From NCBI GenBank assembly GCA_038230735.1, contig JBBRMR010000008.1, forward strand, positions 33,970-97,969: 64,000 nucleotides of DNA, written 5' to 3'. Source of the DNA: Arcicella sp038230735 (GTDB taxonomy: Bacteria > Bacteroidota > Bacteroidia > Cytophagales > Spirosomataceae). Of the stretch, positions 6,488 to 15,714 are shown in pieces (position 1 is the first letter of the stretch; each line of letters begins with the position of its first letter). The position numbers and the translations under genes are program-made. A model generated the notes under the pieces. It did not search any database and had not been told where the DNA came from. It saw only the letters and a list, made by a program, of their open reading frames with translations.

Positions 6488-8602
6488 ATGAAAAACCCAA
6501 CAAAAACCCTTCTCCTCAGCACAACTTTATGGCTGGGAACTTATCTTTCTGAGGCACAAATGCAATACCCACAAACCCGTAAAATTGACCACATTGACGA
6601 ATATCATGGGGTAAAAGTAACTGACCCGTACCGTTGGTTGGAGGACGACCGTTCTGCCGAAACCGCCGAATGGGTGAAAGCCGAAAACAAAGTTACTTTC
6701 GATTATTTAGAGAAAATTACTTACCGCACGATGCTGAAAGAGCGTATCGAAAAGGTCTTTAATTATCCAAAATATACCGCTCCCTCTCGCAAAAATGAGT
6801 GGTTTTATTTCTCTAAAAATGACGGTTTACAAAATCAATCAGTACTTTATCGTCAGAAAGGCTTGGACGGAACGCCCGAAATTGTGATTGACCCCAACAA
6901 ACTTTCGACTGACGGTACCACTCGCTTGGGTAATTTTGCGGTTTCAAAAAATGGCAAATATGCGGTTTATTATCTCTCAAAAGGTGGATCCGATTGGCAG
7001 GAAGGCTACATTATGGACTTGGCAACGAAACAAAATCTGCCCGACCATTTGGAATGGATAAAGGTTTCGGGAGCTTCATGGCAAGGAAATGGCTTTTATT
7101 ACAGTCGCTATCCAAAACCCGAAGGCAGTGCTTTGGCGGCAAAAAATGAGAATCACCAAGTGTTTTATCACAAAGTTGGAACATCGCAAGACCAAGATGC
7201 CTTGGTGTATGAAAACAAAGAAAATCCACAGCGTTTCAATTCGGTTTATGTATCTGACGATGAGCAATTTTCTTACCTAAACATTAGCGACCGAGGCAAA
7301 GGAAAAGAAGGTAACGCTCTGTATTTCAAGAAATTAGAGCAAAAGGAATTCATACCAATTATTCCAGAAGCGGATAAATTCTCATACAGAATTGTGGATA
7401 ATATTGGGGATAAGTTTTTGATTGAAACCAATGAAAAAGCCCAAAATTCAAAAGTAGAATTATACGACCCTGCCAGTAAGTCTTGGAAAAATGTGATTCC
7501 AGAAAAACCAGAACCTCTGGAAGGAGTTGGTACAGCGGGCGGAAAAATGTTTGCAACGTATTTAAAGGACGTAACCACTCGTGTCTATGTGTATGACCTC
7601 ACAGGGAAATTGGAAAATGAAGTAAAAATGCCTGGATTAGGCACTGCGGGCGGTTTTGGTGGCGAAGCAGACGATAAGTTTGTATTTTATACCTTCACAT
7701 CGTTCACATTTCCGCCCACAATTTACCGTTATGACATTGCGACCAAACAGACTTCGGTCTTCCGCAAACCCGAAGTTCAGTTCAATCCAGATGCTTTTGA
7801 AACGAAGCAAATTTTTTATACGAGCAAAGACGGTACAAAAGTTCCGATGTTTATTACCCACAAAAAAGGCGTACAATTGAATGGTAAAAATCCCACGCTT
7901 TTGTATGCTTACGGCGGCTTCAACATCAGTTCGCAACCTGGGTTTTCGGCAACTCTGATTCCGTTTTTGGAACAAGGTGGAGTCTATGCTTTGGCGAATA
8001 TCAGAGGCGGTGCGGAATACGGTGAAAAGTGGCATGAAGCGGGCATGAAGTTGAAAAAACAGAACGTTTACGATGATTTTATTGCGGCAGGAGAATATAT
8101 GATTGCCCAAAAATATTGTACGAAAGACTTCTTAGCCATCAGAGGAGGCTCAAACGGCGGACTTTTGGTAGGTGCAGTCATCAATCAGCGTCCAGATTTG
8201 TGCAAAGTTGCCATTCCACAAGTGGGCGTAATGGATATGTTGCGGTACCATAAATTCACGATTGGTTGGAACTGGTCGCCCGAATACGGTAATTCTGACG
8301 ATGCCACGGATTTCAAAAATCTACACGGATATTCGCCCTTGCACAATATTAAAGAAGGCGTAGAATATCCTGCAACTTTAATCACCACCGCCGACCATGA
8401 CGACCGTGTTGTGCCAGCCCATTCATTCAAATATGCGGCTACCTTGCAGGAAAAGGCAGGAAAAAGCAAGAATCCATTATTGATAAGAATTGACGTAAAT
8501 TCAGGACACGGGTCAAGCAATACCAAGAAAAACATTGAACTAACCGCCGATATTTACGCCTTTATTTTTGCGAATATGGGGGTTGAGGTGAAGGGGATGT
8601 AG
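6488..8602 (+). CDS. Prolyl oligopeptidase (serine peptidase S9A)
   Basis: A 704-aa peptidase cleaving after proline in short peptides. An N-terminal signal peptide (LLLSTTLWLGTYLSEAQ) suggests a periplasmic location. The first ~430 residues are the N-terminal cap plus a seven-bladed propeller (YPQTRKIDHIDEYHGVKVTDPYRWLEDD is a family signature). The alpha/beta-hydrolase domain carries the triad S555 (GGSNGGLLVG), D638 (ADHDDRVVP, with substrate-binding R640) and H674 (SGHGSS). Length and triad spacing match pig prolyl oligopeptidase (S554, D641, H680). It appears to be a single-gene unit with a strong hairpin about 40 nt after the stop. Confidence 0.95.
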   Translation: MKNPTKTLLLSTTLWLGTYLSEAQMQYPQTRKIDHIDEYHGVKVTDPYRWLEDDRSAETAEWVKAENKVTFDYLEKITYRTMLKERIEKVFNYPKYTAPSRKNEWFYFSKNDGLQNQSVLYRQKGLDGTPEIVIDPNKLSTDGTTRLGNFAVSKNGKYAVYYLSKGGSDWQEGYIMDLATKQNLPDHLEWIKVSGASWQGNGFYYSRYPKPEGSALAAKNENHQVFYHKVGTSQDQDALVYENKENPQRFNSVYVSDDEQFSYLNISDRGKGKEGNALYFKKLEQKEFIPIIPEADKFSYRIVDNIGDKFLIETNEKAQNSKVELYDPASKSWKNVIPEKPEPLEGVGTAGGKMFATYLKDVTTRVYVYDLTGKLENEVKMPGLGTAGGFGGEADDKFVFYTFTSFTFPPTIYRYDIATKQTSVFRKPEVQFNPDAFETKQIFYTSKDGTKVPMFITHKKGVQLNGKNPTLLYAYGGFNISSQPGFSATLIPFLEQGGVYALANIRGGAEYGEKWHEAGMKLKKQNVYDDFIAAGEYMIAQKYCTKDFLAIRGGSNGGLLVGAVINQRPDLCKVAIPQVGVMDMLRYHKFTIGWNWSPEYGNSDDATDFKNLHGYSPLHNIKEGVEYPATLITTADHDDRVVPAHSFKYAATLQEKAGKSKNPLLIRIDVNSGHGSSNTKKNIELTADIYAFIFANMGVEVKGM

Positions 8603-8641
8603 GTGGGAGTCGTAAGGTTTTTTAGTCGTATGTCGTAAGTA

Positions 8642-8691
8642 AAAAATCTCCTTATAATTATCTTTTTATGGATGATTATAAGGAGATTTTT
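8642..8691 (+). terminator. Strong hairpin terminator after prolyl oligopeptidase
   Basis: AAAAATCTCCTTATAAT pairs perfectly with ATTATAAGGAGATTTTT around a 16-nt loop. Runs of A and T flank both sides, so it could act in both directions and also close the minus-strand small ORF at 8780. Confidence 0.8.
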
Positions 8692-8779
8692 GTTTGATTA
8701 TAAATAATGACAAGTTCGTATAAGTGTCTTATTATCATTGAATTATAACGGTATTTTACTAATCCCTATCCCCAAAAAC

Positions 8780-8986
8780 CTAACCCTTTTTTATAAAACC
8801 ATCCAAAGAAAACCTATCCCATTCTTTCAGAAAAGCGGGCAATAGGGTTTTGAATGTGCCATAAAAAAAGGGCATTTGATAAACCTTTTCCAAGCCCCAA
8901 ATAAAGGCTTTTCCAAAGCCCTGCATCAAGAAAATGAAGCCTAAGAGTAAGCAGATAAATATGGTAACCTGTTGATTTTTGGTCAT
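8780..8986 (-). CDS. Small membrane protein, DoxX-like N-terminus
   Basis: A 68-aa protein with one clear transmembrane helix (VTIFICLLLGFIFLMQGFGKAF) followed by a second amphipathic stretch (MPFFYGTFKTLLPAFLKEW). The LLLGFIFLMQGFGKAF pattern resembles the first helix of DoxX/MauE-type membrane proteins, which are usually about twice as long. It may be a truncated remnant or an independent small protein. A -7 element (TACTTTTG on the minus strand, 9042-9049) lies 56 nt upstream, which supports expression. Confidence 0.5.
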   Translation of the reverse strand: MTKNQQVTIFICLLLGFIFLMQGFGKAFIWGLEKVYQMPFFYGTFKTLLPAFLKEWDRFSLDGFIKKG

Positions 8987-9041
8987 TTTAGGTTTTATTA
9001 TTAGATTTCAGGGGGCGATACTGTAAAAAATAAGGTGTTCA

Positions 9042-9049
9042 CAAAAGTA
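9042..9049 (-). promoter_or_regulatory. -7 promoter element for the 68-aa membrane protein
   Basis: Reads TACTTTTG on the minus strand (TAnnTTTG). It lies between the anmK stop codon and the small ORF start. No -33 TTG is seen at 20-nt spacing. Confidence 0.35.
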
Positions 9050-9077
9050 TTATTCGCAGTTACGGAGGTTGCACGGC

Positions 9078-10286
9078 TTACGAAGGAAAAGAAATCTTGC
9101 CCATTGAAACCGAAGGAATTCCTTTTCTTGAACCAAAATCCGACTCCCCACCCGCCACTGTTTCATTAGCTAAAATAGCGAATAATGTGGCTTCTTTGGC
9201 ATCACCAGAAATGCCCAAATCGTTGGTTCTTAGGAAGTTACAAGTTAATAATTCTTTTAAATATTCTACCAACAAAGGGTTGTGCATTCCTCCGCCCGAC
9301 AGATAAATATCAAATTTTTCAACCCGATAATTCGTTTTTGAAATCGTAAAATTAATCGCCTCGGCAATAGTCTCGGCACTGAAACGAGTAAGTGTTGCCA
9401 AGAGGTCATTGACGGAAATATTGTCAGTATCACTCGCCTTTTGGGCATCACGCACGTATTGAATACTGAACAATTCTGGACCAGTCGTTTTTGGGAAGGG
9501 GGTAGTAAAGAAATAATTGGTTTTCAAAGCCTGTAAAAGTGCTTGATTAATCATTCCTTGTCGGGCAATTTTAGCATCTTCATCGTAAGACTTTTCTGGG
9601 AAATAATGCCTTGCAAACGCATCAATCAGCGTATTGCCCGTACCCGTATCCGTAACAAAAACCTCTTCTGGATTCATAGTTGCGGGTAAATAAGTAAAAT
9701 TGGCAATGCCTCCCATATTGAGCATAATGCGGTTTTCGCCCTTTTTCCCGAAGATAAAATAATCACCGTAAACTGCCAATGGAGCACCTTCGCCTCCTGC
9801 GGCTACGTGCTTCTGTCGGAAATCTGAAATAGTAATAATGCCCGTTTTTACCGCAATATGGTCGCCATCGCCAATTTGTAAAGTAGCATTCGAAAATTTT
9901 TCCTGTTGGTGCAAAATCTTGGGGGCGTGCATGACCGTCTGCCCATGCGAAGCTACTAAATCAACCTCATTCGTTGAAATATTCCAACGGGTTAAACAAT
10001 CCAGAATCATTTCAGCGTGGAGCGTTCCAATCCACTCATTTAACAGGGCAAGATGCTGAAAATCAATGGTTTGCTTTGCAAAAACCTTTCTAATCTCCGT
10101 CTTGATTTCTTCGGAATAATCAACAGTATCGAATCTTAATAGTTTGACTTTCGTCTCCTCGCCCGAACCCGAAAGTTCGCAAAGAGCAACATCAAGCCCA
10201 TCCATCGAAGTTCCCGACATCAAACCAATAATTCGACGACTGGGCTTTTGAGCAATTTGGTAGAGGTTTTGTAGGTTTTTGTTCAT
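9078..10286 (-). CDS. anmK: Anhydro-N-acetylmuramic acid kinase
   Basis: Phosphorylates and opens 1,6-anhydroMurNAc to MurNAc-6-phosphate during peptidoglycan recycling. The 402-aa protein has the family's ATPase-fold signatures: IIGLMSGTSMDGLDVALCEL near residue 20, then LVASHGQTVMHAP, DFRQKHVAAGGEGAPL, NMGGIANFTYLP, and the C-terminal YLSGGGMHNPLL. The frame opens at 10337, but the ATG at 10286 puts the GTSMDG motif at its usual distance from the N-terminus. It follows hpt by 59 nt on the same strand, so the two may be co-transcribed. Other recycling genes (murQ, nagZ) are not in this window. Confidence 0.93.
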   Translation of the reverse strand: MNKNLQNLYQIAQKPSRRIIGLMSGTSMDGLDVALCELSGSGEETKVKLLRFDTVDYSEEIKTEIRKVFAKQTIDFQHLALLNEWIGTLHAEMILDCLTRWNISTNEVDLVASHGQTVMHAPKILHQQEKFSNATLQIGDGDHIAVKTGIITISDFRQKHVAAGGEGAPLAVYGDYFIFGKKGENRIMLNMGGIANFTYLPATMNPEEVFVTDTGTGNTLIDAFARHYFPEKSYDEDAKIARQGMINQALLQALKTNYFFTTPFPKTTGPELFSIQYVRDAQKASDTDNISVNDLLATLTRFSAETIAEAINFTISKTNYRVEKFDIYLSGGGMHNPLLVEYLKELLTCNFLRTNDLGISGDAKEATLFAILANETVAGGESDFGSRKGIPSVSMGKISFPS

Positions 10287-10345
10287 GAGGCGAAAATAGC
10301 GAAAATAACTCGAATTTAACAAACGTCTTGCCAACATACGCCCTC

Positions 10346-10894
10346 TTACAACCCCTCACACAAAACATACAAATCCCCCAAGTTCCTTCCCAGACCGTCA
10401 TAATCCAAACCATAGCCCAAGACAAATTTATTTTCTATTTTAAAGCCAATATATTGAATATCAATGGGTTGTTTCAAGGCTTCGGGTTTTTGGAAGAGCG
10501 TAACAATAGATAAAGAGGCTGGATTTTGGGCTAATAATTGTTGCTTAATTTCAATCATCGTGAGTCCTGTGTCCACGATGTCTTCCACGATTATGATGTC
10601 TCTGCCTTCAATATTTTCAGTCAATCCTAAAATCTGATGAACCTTTCCCGATGATGTGGTGGCTTGGTAGGACGAAACTCTCAAAAAAGTAATCTCGCAA
10701 GAAACCGAAACCGATTTCATCAACTCAGCAGCAAACATAAACGAACCATTCAGAATCGCTAAAAACAGCGGACATTTTCCTTCGTAATCTTTACTAATTT
10801 CTAATGCTAAGTTGCTGATACGTTGTTCGATGACTGATTTTTCAATAAAAACCTCAAAATGTTTATCGTGTACTTGAATGGGGGCGAGTTTCAT
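10346..10894 (-). CDS. hpt: Hypoxanthine phosphoribosyltransferase
   Basis: Salvages hypoxanthine/guanine to IMP/GMP using PRPP. The 182 residues show the PRPP-binding motif IIIVEDIVDTGLTM (near residue 92), the flexible-loop region FLRVSSYQATTSSGKV, and FKIENKFVLGYGLDYDGLGRNL at the purine-binding end, as in bacterial HPRTs. The gene starts about 40 nt after the hairpin that ends the cysN transcript, so it probably has its own promoter. It leads into anmK, suggesting a small salvage/recycling unit. Confidence 0.93.
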   Translation of the reverse strand: MKLAPIQVHDKHFEVFIEKSVIEQRISNLALEISKDYEGKCPLFLAILNGSFMFAAELMKSVSVSCEITFLRVSSYQATTSSGKVHQILGLTENIEGRDIIIVEDIVDTGLTMIEIKQQLLAQNPASLSIVTLFQKPEALKQPIDIQYIGFKIENKFVLGYGLDYDGLGRNLGDLYVLCEGL

Positions 10895-10935
10895 AAAATA
10901 TTTTTAGCGTTTTTATTTCGAGAACAATATTAACA

Positions 10936-10971
10936 AAAAACTCACAGAATTATGAGATTCTGTGAGTTTTT
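10936..10971 (-). terminator. Terminator after cysN
   Basis: AAAACTCACAGAAT pairs with ATTCTGTGAGTTTT around a short TATGAG loop, flanked by A and T runs on both sides. It lies between the cysN stop and the hpt start on the minus strand. Confidence 0.8.
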
Positions 10972-10991
10972 GGGAAGGCAATGCCTTGTCT

Positions 10992-12233
10992 CTACAAAAC
11001 AAAACCAACCCCCACCGTTGAATTTGAATCATCTACTAAAATAAAGGCTCCGTTGGCAGGATTATCTGCGTATTTATCAGCAAAAATTGGCTTGGCAGTT
11101 TTCAAGGTAATTTCACCAATTTCGTTGAGTTTTAATTGGGAAATTTCGTCCGTAATAGTTTCTTGATTTACTACATCAATTTTATTATTCAAAGAAATAA
11201 TCTTCGCTTTTGAGTCGTTAATACCGTGTTGGAGAATATAATTTTTACCCGCTACCAAAGGCTGAGAATCCATCCAACAGATTCTGGCGGTGATTTCCTT
11301 CAATTGCTCGGGCTGATTATGGGCTTTCACCAACATATTTCCACGAGACACATCCACATCAGTTTCTAAGGTAATCACCACTGATTCTTTCGCTCCTGCG
11401 GCTTGTAATTGCGTACCAAATTTCTCAATGGTGGCAATTTTTGAAGTTTGTCCCGTTGGCAAAACCGTTACTTCTTCACCCACTGAAAACGAGCCGCTAA
11501 CAATTTTTCCCGCATAACCTCTATAATCGTGGAACTCCTCGGTTTTTGGTCTTACCACAAACTGAACTGGAAAACGAGCAGGCTTTTTGATTTCGTCAAA
11601 AGTAGTAGATTCCAATTCAGCCAATAATGGTTTTCCACCATACCAAGACATCTCGGTTGCCTGAATTGAGATATTTTGTCCAAACAAAGAAGACATTGGA
11701 ATAAACGTAACCTCCTGACCCTCAAAGGAAATCTTATCGGAAATGGCTTGAATACTTGCCTTAATTTCGTTAAATTTCTCCTCTGAATATCCCACTAAAT
11801 CCATCTTATTTACGCACACGATTACCTTCGGAATACGCAACATGGAAGCGATGAAAAAGTGACGAAAAGTTTGCTCCAATACGCCATTACGAGCATCAAT
11901 CAAAATCATCGAAACCTTGGTGTTTGACGCTCCAGTAACCATATTACGGGTATATTCAAAGTGTCCTGGCGTATCGGCAATAATGTATTTACGCTCAGGA
12001 GTCGAGAAATAAATATTTGCTACGTCAATCGTGATGCCTTGTTCACGCTCGGCAATAAGACCATCCGTTAATAAAGATAAGTCCAAAAAGTTGAGTCCTT
12101 TGCGTTTTGAAGCAGACTCGAGTGCCTCAATTTTGTCTTTGGTGATTGACTTTGTTTCATATAAAAGTCGCCCAATCAAGGTACTTTTACCATCATCAAC
12201 TGACCCTGCGGTTGCAATTCTTAATATATCCAT
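10992..12233 (-). CDS. cysN: Sulfate adenylyltransferase subunit 1 (GTPase)
   Basis: Regulatory GTPase of the heterodimeric ATP sulfurylase, which activates sulfate to APS. The 413-aa protein has all GTPase motifs: G1 AGSVDDGKST (residues 9-18), G3 DTPGH, and G4 NKMD, followed by EF-Tu-like barrel domains (PVQFVVRPKTEEFHDYRGYAG). It has no C-terminal APS kinase (CysC) fusion. The ATG at 12233 lies 2 nt after the cysD stop, so translational coupling is likely. An in-frame TTG at 12239 overlaps the cysD stop and is less likely. A terminator follows at 10936. Confidence 0.95.
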   Translation of the reverse strand: MDILRIATAGSVDDGKSTLIGRLLYETKSITKDKIEALESASKRKGLNFLDLSLLTDGLIAEREQGITIDVANIYFSTPERKYIIADTPGHFEYTRNMVTGASNTKVSMILIDARNGVLEQTFRHFFIASMLRIPKVIVCVNKMDLVGYSEEKFNEIKASIQAISDKISFEGQEVTFIPMSSLFGQNISIQATEMSWYGGKPLLAELESTTFDEIKKPARFPVQFVVRPKTEEFHDYRGYAGKIVSGSFSVGEEVTVLPTGQTSKIATIEKFGTQLQAAGAKESVVITLETDVDVSRGNMLVKAHNQPEQLKEITARICWMDSQPLVAGKNYILQHGINDSKAKIISLNNKIDVVNQETITDEISQLKLNEIGEITLKTAKPIFADKYADNPANGAFILVDDSNSTVGVGFVL

Positions 12234-12235
12234 AA

Positions 12236-13150
12236 TCAAAAATATCCTTGTTGTTTACGTTTTTCCATGGCGGCTTCCGAGCGTTTATCGTCAATTCTGG
12301 CACCACGTTCTGAGATTTCTGCCGAAAGGATTTCTCCGATAATATCATCTAATTCAACGGCTTCCGAAGCCACTGCCGCCGTGCAGGTCATATCGCCCAC
12401 GGTACGGAAGCGGACGGTTGCCTCAAACGGAGTTTCGTCCGCATCTTTATTCAAATGTTCCGAATCTGCCCACAACATTCCGTCACGCTCAATCACCTGG
12501 CGTTGGTGCGAATAATAGATAGACGGAATCGCCATTTTTTCTTCTTTGATATAATTCCAAACGTCCAATTCTGTCCAATTTGAAATCGGGAAAACCCGTA
12601 CATTTTCTCCAATCGCAATCCGCCCGTTCAACATATCAAAAAGTTCGGGGCGTTGGCGTTTGGCATCCCATTGCCCGAAATCATCACGAACCGAGAAAAT
12701 CCGTTCTTTGGCACGAGCCTTTTCTTCGTCCCGTCTTGCTCCACCGATACAGGCATCAAACTTAAATTCTTCGATAGCATCTAAAAGAGTAACCGTCTGC
12801 AAAACGTTGCGAGAGGCATATTTACCCGTTTCTTCTTTCGCTTTGCCTTGATTGATGGAGTCTTTCACGTAGCGAATAATCAGTTCCGCACCCGTTTCTT
12901 TGGCAAGCCAATCACGAAATTCTATGGTTTCAGGGAAATTATGTCCAGTATCAACATGAACCAATGGAAAAGGAATTTTCCCTGGATAAAAAGCCTTTTG
13001 GGCTAAACGGACAAGGGTAATGGAATCTTTCCCACCCGAAAAAAGAAGGGCGGGTTTTTCAAATTGAGCCGCCACTTCCCGCATGATATAGATGGCTTCG
13101 TCTTCAAGTTCACGAGGAAAATAACCGTGTTTTGGGGTATTAGAATTCAT
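12236..13150 (-). CDS. cysD: Sulfate adenylyltransferase subunit 2
   Basis: Catalytic subunit of ATP sulfurylase, 304 aa, forming APS from ATP and sulfate together with CysN. It is an adenine-nucleotide alpha-hydrolase with PP-loop SGGKDS (residues 38-43). Other family markers are VDTGHNFPETIEFRD, CIGGARRDEEKARAKERIFS, and PISNWTELDVWNYI. The C-terminal GARIDDKRSEAAMEKRKQQGYF is the usual CysD ending. It precedes cysN by 2 nt and follows cysH after a 193-nt gap; that gap contains only a few short TTCGATG-type quasi-repeats. Confidence 0.96.
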   Translation of the reverse strand: MNSNTPKHGYFPRELEDEAIYIMREVAAQFEKPALLFSGGKDSITLVRLAQKAFYPGKIPFPLVHVDTGHNFPETIEFRDWLAKETGAELIIRYVKDSINQGKAKEETGKYASRNVLQTVTLLDAIEEFKFDACIGGARRDEEKARAKERIFSVRDDFGQWDAKRQRPELFDMLNGRIAIGENVRVFPISNWTELDVWNYIKEEKMAIPSIYYSHQRQVIERDGMLWADSEHLNKDADETPFEATVRFRTVGDMTCTAAVASEAVELDDIIGEILSAEISERGARIDDKRSEAAMEKRKQQGYF

Positions 13151-13343
13151 ATTTATTCGATGTTCGATGTTTGGTCGGGCGGCGTACCGCTTTCGTTGTT
13201 CGGATGAAGCTCAAAATGAAATCGCTTTATTCCAAATCAAATTACTCAAACATCTATAATTTATTTTTATTAAAACGTAATTTCGATTAAACGTTTTTGA
13301 AATTTGATACCGAGCATCAAACATCGAAAACCGAATAACGAAA

Positions 13344-14024
13344 TCAGCTATGCAGTCCACATTCCTTCTGCGAGCTTTCCCACCACCATCTTCCTGCCCG
13401 TGGATGTTCGCCTTCGGTTATGGCACGGGTGCAAGGTTGGCAACCAATAGAAACAAAGCCCTTGCGGTGAAGGGGATTGTCTGGCACACGATTAACTTTT
13501 AGATAATTAAGCACTTGCTCATAAGTCCAATGGATTAATGGATTCACTTTGATTACTTTATTACTATCGTCCCATTCCGCTATTTTCATGTCGGCACGGT
13601 TTTCAGATTGTTCTGCTCGCAAACCCGTAATCCAGATTTCAGCACCCGCCAAAGCCCTTTTCAGCGGTTCTATTTTACGGATAAAACAACATTCCTTCCG
13701 ATTTTCTACCGAGTAATAAAAACTATTAAATCCTTTCTCCTTCACCAATTGTTCTACACTTTGGGTATTTGGGAAAAAAGTATCAAAAGTCTTATTGTAT
13801 TTTGTTTTCGTAGAATCCATCAATTCATAAGTATCTTGAAAAAGACGACCCGTATCAAGCGTAAACATGTTGATGTTCAGATTATTACGAAAAATAGCAT
13901 CCGTAATTACTTGGTCTTCCTGACCGAATGATGAAGAGAAAACTACTTTGCCGTAATTTTCAGAAAGATATGTTAAGGCTTCTTCGAGAGAAAGATTTTC
14001 TAAATTATTAATTAACGCTTCCAT
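13344..14024 (-). CDS. cysH: Assimilatory adenylylsulfate (APS) reductase, iron-sulfur type
   Basis: Reduces APS to sulfite with thioredoxin. The 226-aa protein contains the paired cysteines of the [4Fe-4S]-bearing APS reductases, C112-C113 (KECCFIRK) and C195/C198 (GCQPC), plus the catalytic cysteine C222 in ECGLH. Enteric PAPS reductases lack the cluster cysteines, so APS is the likely substrate. That fits the absence of a CysC kinase nearby. The reading frame is open to a TTG at 14051, but a -7 element (minus-strand TATCTTTG, just upstream of the ATG) overlaps that extension, so the ATG at 14024 was chosen. It leads into cysDN. Confidence 0.93.
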   Translation of the reverse strand: MEALINNLENLSLEEALTYLSENYGKVVFSSSFGQEDQVITDAIFRNNLNINMFTLDTGRLFQDTYELMDSTKTKYNKTFDTFFPNTQSVEQLVKEKGFNSFYYSVENRKECCFIRKIEPLKRALAGAEIWITGLRAEQSENRADMKIAEWDDSNKVIKVNPLIHWTYEQVLNYLKVNRVPDNPLHRKGFVSIGCQPCTRAITEGEHPRAGRWWWESSQKECGLHS

Positions 14025-14144
14025 TTTCAAACTTTTTGCAAAGATATACAAAGTCTATTGAATTAGTATTCTAATCAAATAAAAAATTATCCTAAAATCG
14101 AATTTTTGTATTAATTTTTCCGTTATCTTTAAACCAATCCTTAG

Positions 14145-14262
14145 CTTTAAGTATTACGTATTAGGTATGAAGTATTAAGTTACAGGTCTAAATTTTTGCG
14201 GACATCTTGATACCGAGCGACGGTCGCATAATACTTGATACTTAATACATTCTCCTTAATCG
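14145..14262. repeat. Imperfect inverted repeat in the cysH/AlbA_2 divergent region
   Basis: The left side reads GAAGTATTAAGTTAC and the right side TGATACTTAATAC, which are near reverse complements. The block holds further GTATTA/AATAC echoes and an inner ACCG-AGCGA-CGGT hairpin. It fills most of the gap between two divergent genes and resembles the quasi-repetitive spacers seen elsewhere in the window. Confidence 0.5.
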
Positions 14263-14271
14263 TAAAATATT

Positions 14272-14970
14272 ATGAATCAGGGACTTGCAGCCTACCTAAT
14301 TAAAACTGATAGTCATAGTCGTGCTTCGGATATGAAGTTCAAGGATTTGAAAACCCTCGTGCGGCAGGGTGAGGGAACAACCCTCGAATTCAAACTCAAA
14401 GCTAATCATCCCGAAAAAATCATCCGTGAAATCGTAGCCTTTGCCAACACCAAAGGAGGAATTTTATTGGTAGGAGTGGGGGACGATAAGACTATTCCTG
14501 GGCTTAAGTTTGTTGATGAAGAGGAATATATTTTGGTTAGAGCCATCGAAAGAAATTGCTTTCCTCCCGTAAAATATGAAATGGAAAGAGTGGCAGTTAC
14601 GGACGAACGGGATGTATTGGTTTTCACCATACCAAAAAGCCTTGAAAAACCCCACTTTGTTCAATTAGATAAGGAAGAAATCGGCAAGGCTTACGTGCGG
14701 GTGCAAGACCGTTCCGTGCAAGCAACCAAAGAAATGAAACAGATTTTGAGGCGTGAAAACGAAGAAGGAATCCAGTTCAGATTTGGTGATAAGGAGAAAA
14801 TTTTAATGCAATATCTGTCTGAAAATCAGAAGATTACGTTACTCCAATTTATAGAAATTGCCAAAATTCCCGCATGGTTAGCATCAAGAACGCTGGTATT
14901 ATTGGTATTAAGTAATGTCCTAAAAATTCAGCCCGATGAAATGATGGACTATTTTATGGTAAAGAGTTGA
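14272..14970 (+). CDS. AlbA_2 (Schlafen-type) ATP-binding domain protein
   Basis: A 232-aa protein with the AlbA_2 domain: LVRQGEGTTLEFKLKANHPEKIIREIVAFANTKGGILLVGV from about residue 30, where E..T.EFK and FANTKGG are family hallmarks. The later VFTIPKSLEKPHFV and AYVRVQDRSVQAT are also typical. The C-terminal ~70 residues look like a small winged-helix (YLSENQKITLLQFIEIAKIP). AlbA_2 proteins are often called transcriptional regulators or ATP-dependent helicase-like, but no clear activity is established. The start could be 14272 or an internal ATG at 14332, which begins right at the domain. Confidence 0.8.
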   Translation: MNQGLAAYLIKTDSHSRASDMKFKDLKTLVRQGEGTTLEFKLKANHPEKIIREIVAFANTKGGILLVGVGDDKTIPGLKFVDEEEYILVRAIERNCFPPVKYEMERVAVTDERDVLVFTIPKSLEKPHFVQLDKEEIGKAYVRVQDRSVQATKEMKQILRRENEEGIQFRFGDKEKILMQYLSENQKITLLQFIEIAKIPAWLASRTLVLLVLSNVLKIQPDEMMDYFMVKS

Positions 14971-15014
14971 GGATTGAAAATCTGAAATATTAACATAGAT
15001 AACCGTTTAAAGCA

Positions 15015-15407
15015 ATGAATCTCTTCCTCCACATCCAAATTACGGATAAGCCCGAAGAAATAAAATTTTATAATCCTGTTATTGCCTTCTTCAAAGAACA
15101 ATACCCCCAATTTACCATTTACGACTTTGATAATCACTCCGATTCCCTAATTATTGGTTATGCCAATAAACTAATAGCGGATTCTGAAAAAACTATCATC
15201 TACATAGAAGCAATGCCCGAAAGCAATTTCAAAAATTTGATGCCCCTCCTCACAAGTTTCCTTGACAATCCAGAACAACTTCAATTTATTCTAAAAGGAA
15301 ATAACCCCCGATTAGAAAAAATCCTAAGTATTTTAACTTACCTAAAAGTTCCAGAAAACACTCTCATTTTTGAACCAATCGAATCATTAATTGAGCAGTT
15401 TTTCTGA
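15015..15407 (+). CDS. Hypothetical protein
   Basis: A 130-aa cytoplasmic-looking protein (MNLFLHIQITDKPEEIKFYN) without signal peptide or membrane helix. It alternates predicted strands and helices (SLIIGYANKLIADSEKTIIYIEAMPES, LQFILKGNNPRLEKIL), compatible with a small alpha/beta fold. I do not recognise a family. It lies 44 nt after the AlbA_2 gene on the same strand, so co-transcription is possible. The 307-nt gap that follows contains the exbB promoter. Confidence 0.65.
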   Translation: MNLFLHIQITDKPEEIKFYNPVIAFFKEQYPQFTIYDFDNHSDSLIIGYANKLIADSEKTIIYIEAMPESNFKNLMPLLTSFLDNPEQLQFILKGNNPRLEKILSILTYLKVPENTLIFEPIESLIEQFF

Positions 15408-15714
15408 AAAAAATACAATCTTAGAAAATTCATACCCTTTCTTTGAAAAATCAATTTCTTGAAATAATACATCAAAATAGATTTAAAACCCTTGAATTTA
15501 TTGAGATAGTCCAATACTATGTTTTTCTTGAATGTTTTTTTACTAAAACTTGATACAACGCATATTAGAATTAAAAGTTTTTTGTGTTAGTTTTGTTGAA
15601 CTGTGAAAAGAGGATATTTCCATAGAATCTTTTGCCAACAGGTTAATTTCATTATTTTTATTTTAAAATTCACCTAACACTGTGTTTTAACTTAAACCCA
15701 AAATTACCAAACTA
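15408..15714 (+). promoter_or_regulatory. Leader and promoter region of the exbB-tonB cluster
   Basis: This 307-nt AT-rich gap has a -7 element TAGTTTTG at 15588-15595. A TTA, one mismatch from the -33 TTG, sits exactly 20 nt upstream (15565-15567). The predicted 5' leader is about 110 nt. No ORF of note and no clear hairpin are seen in the rest. Confidence 0.5.

Noticed and set aside
7637..8110. 157-codon minus-strand open frame
   Set aside because: Antisense to the catalytic domain of prolyl oligopeptidase.
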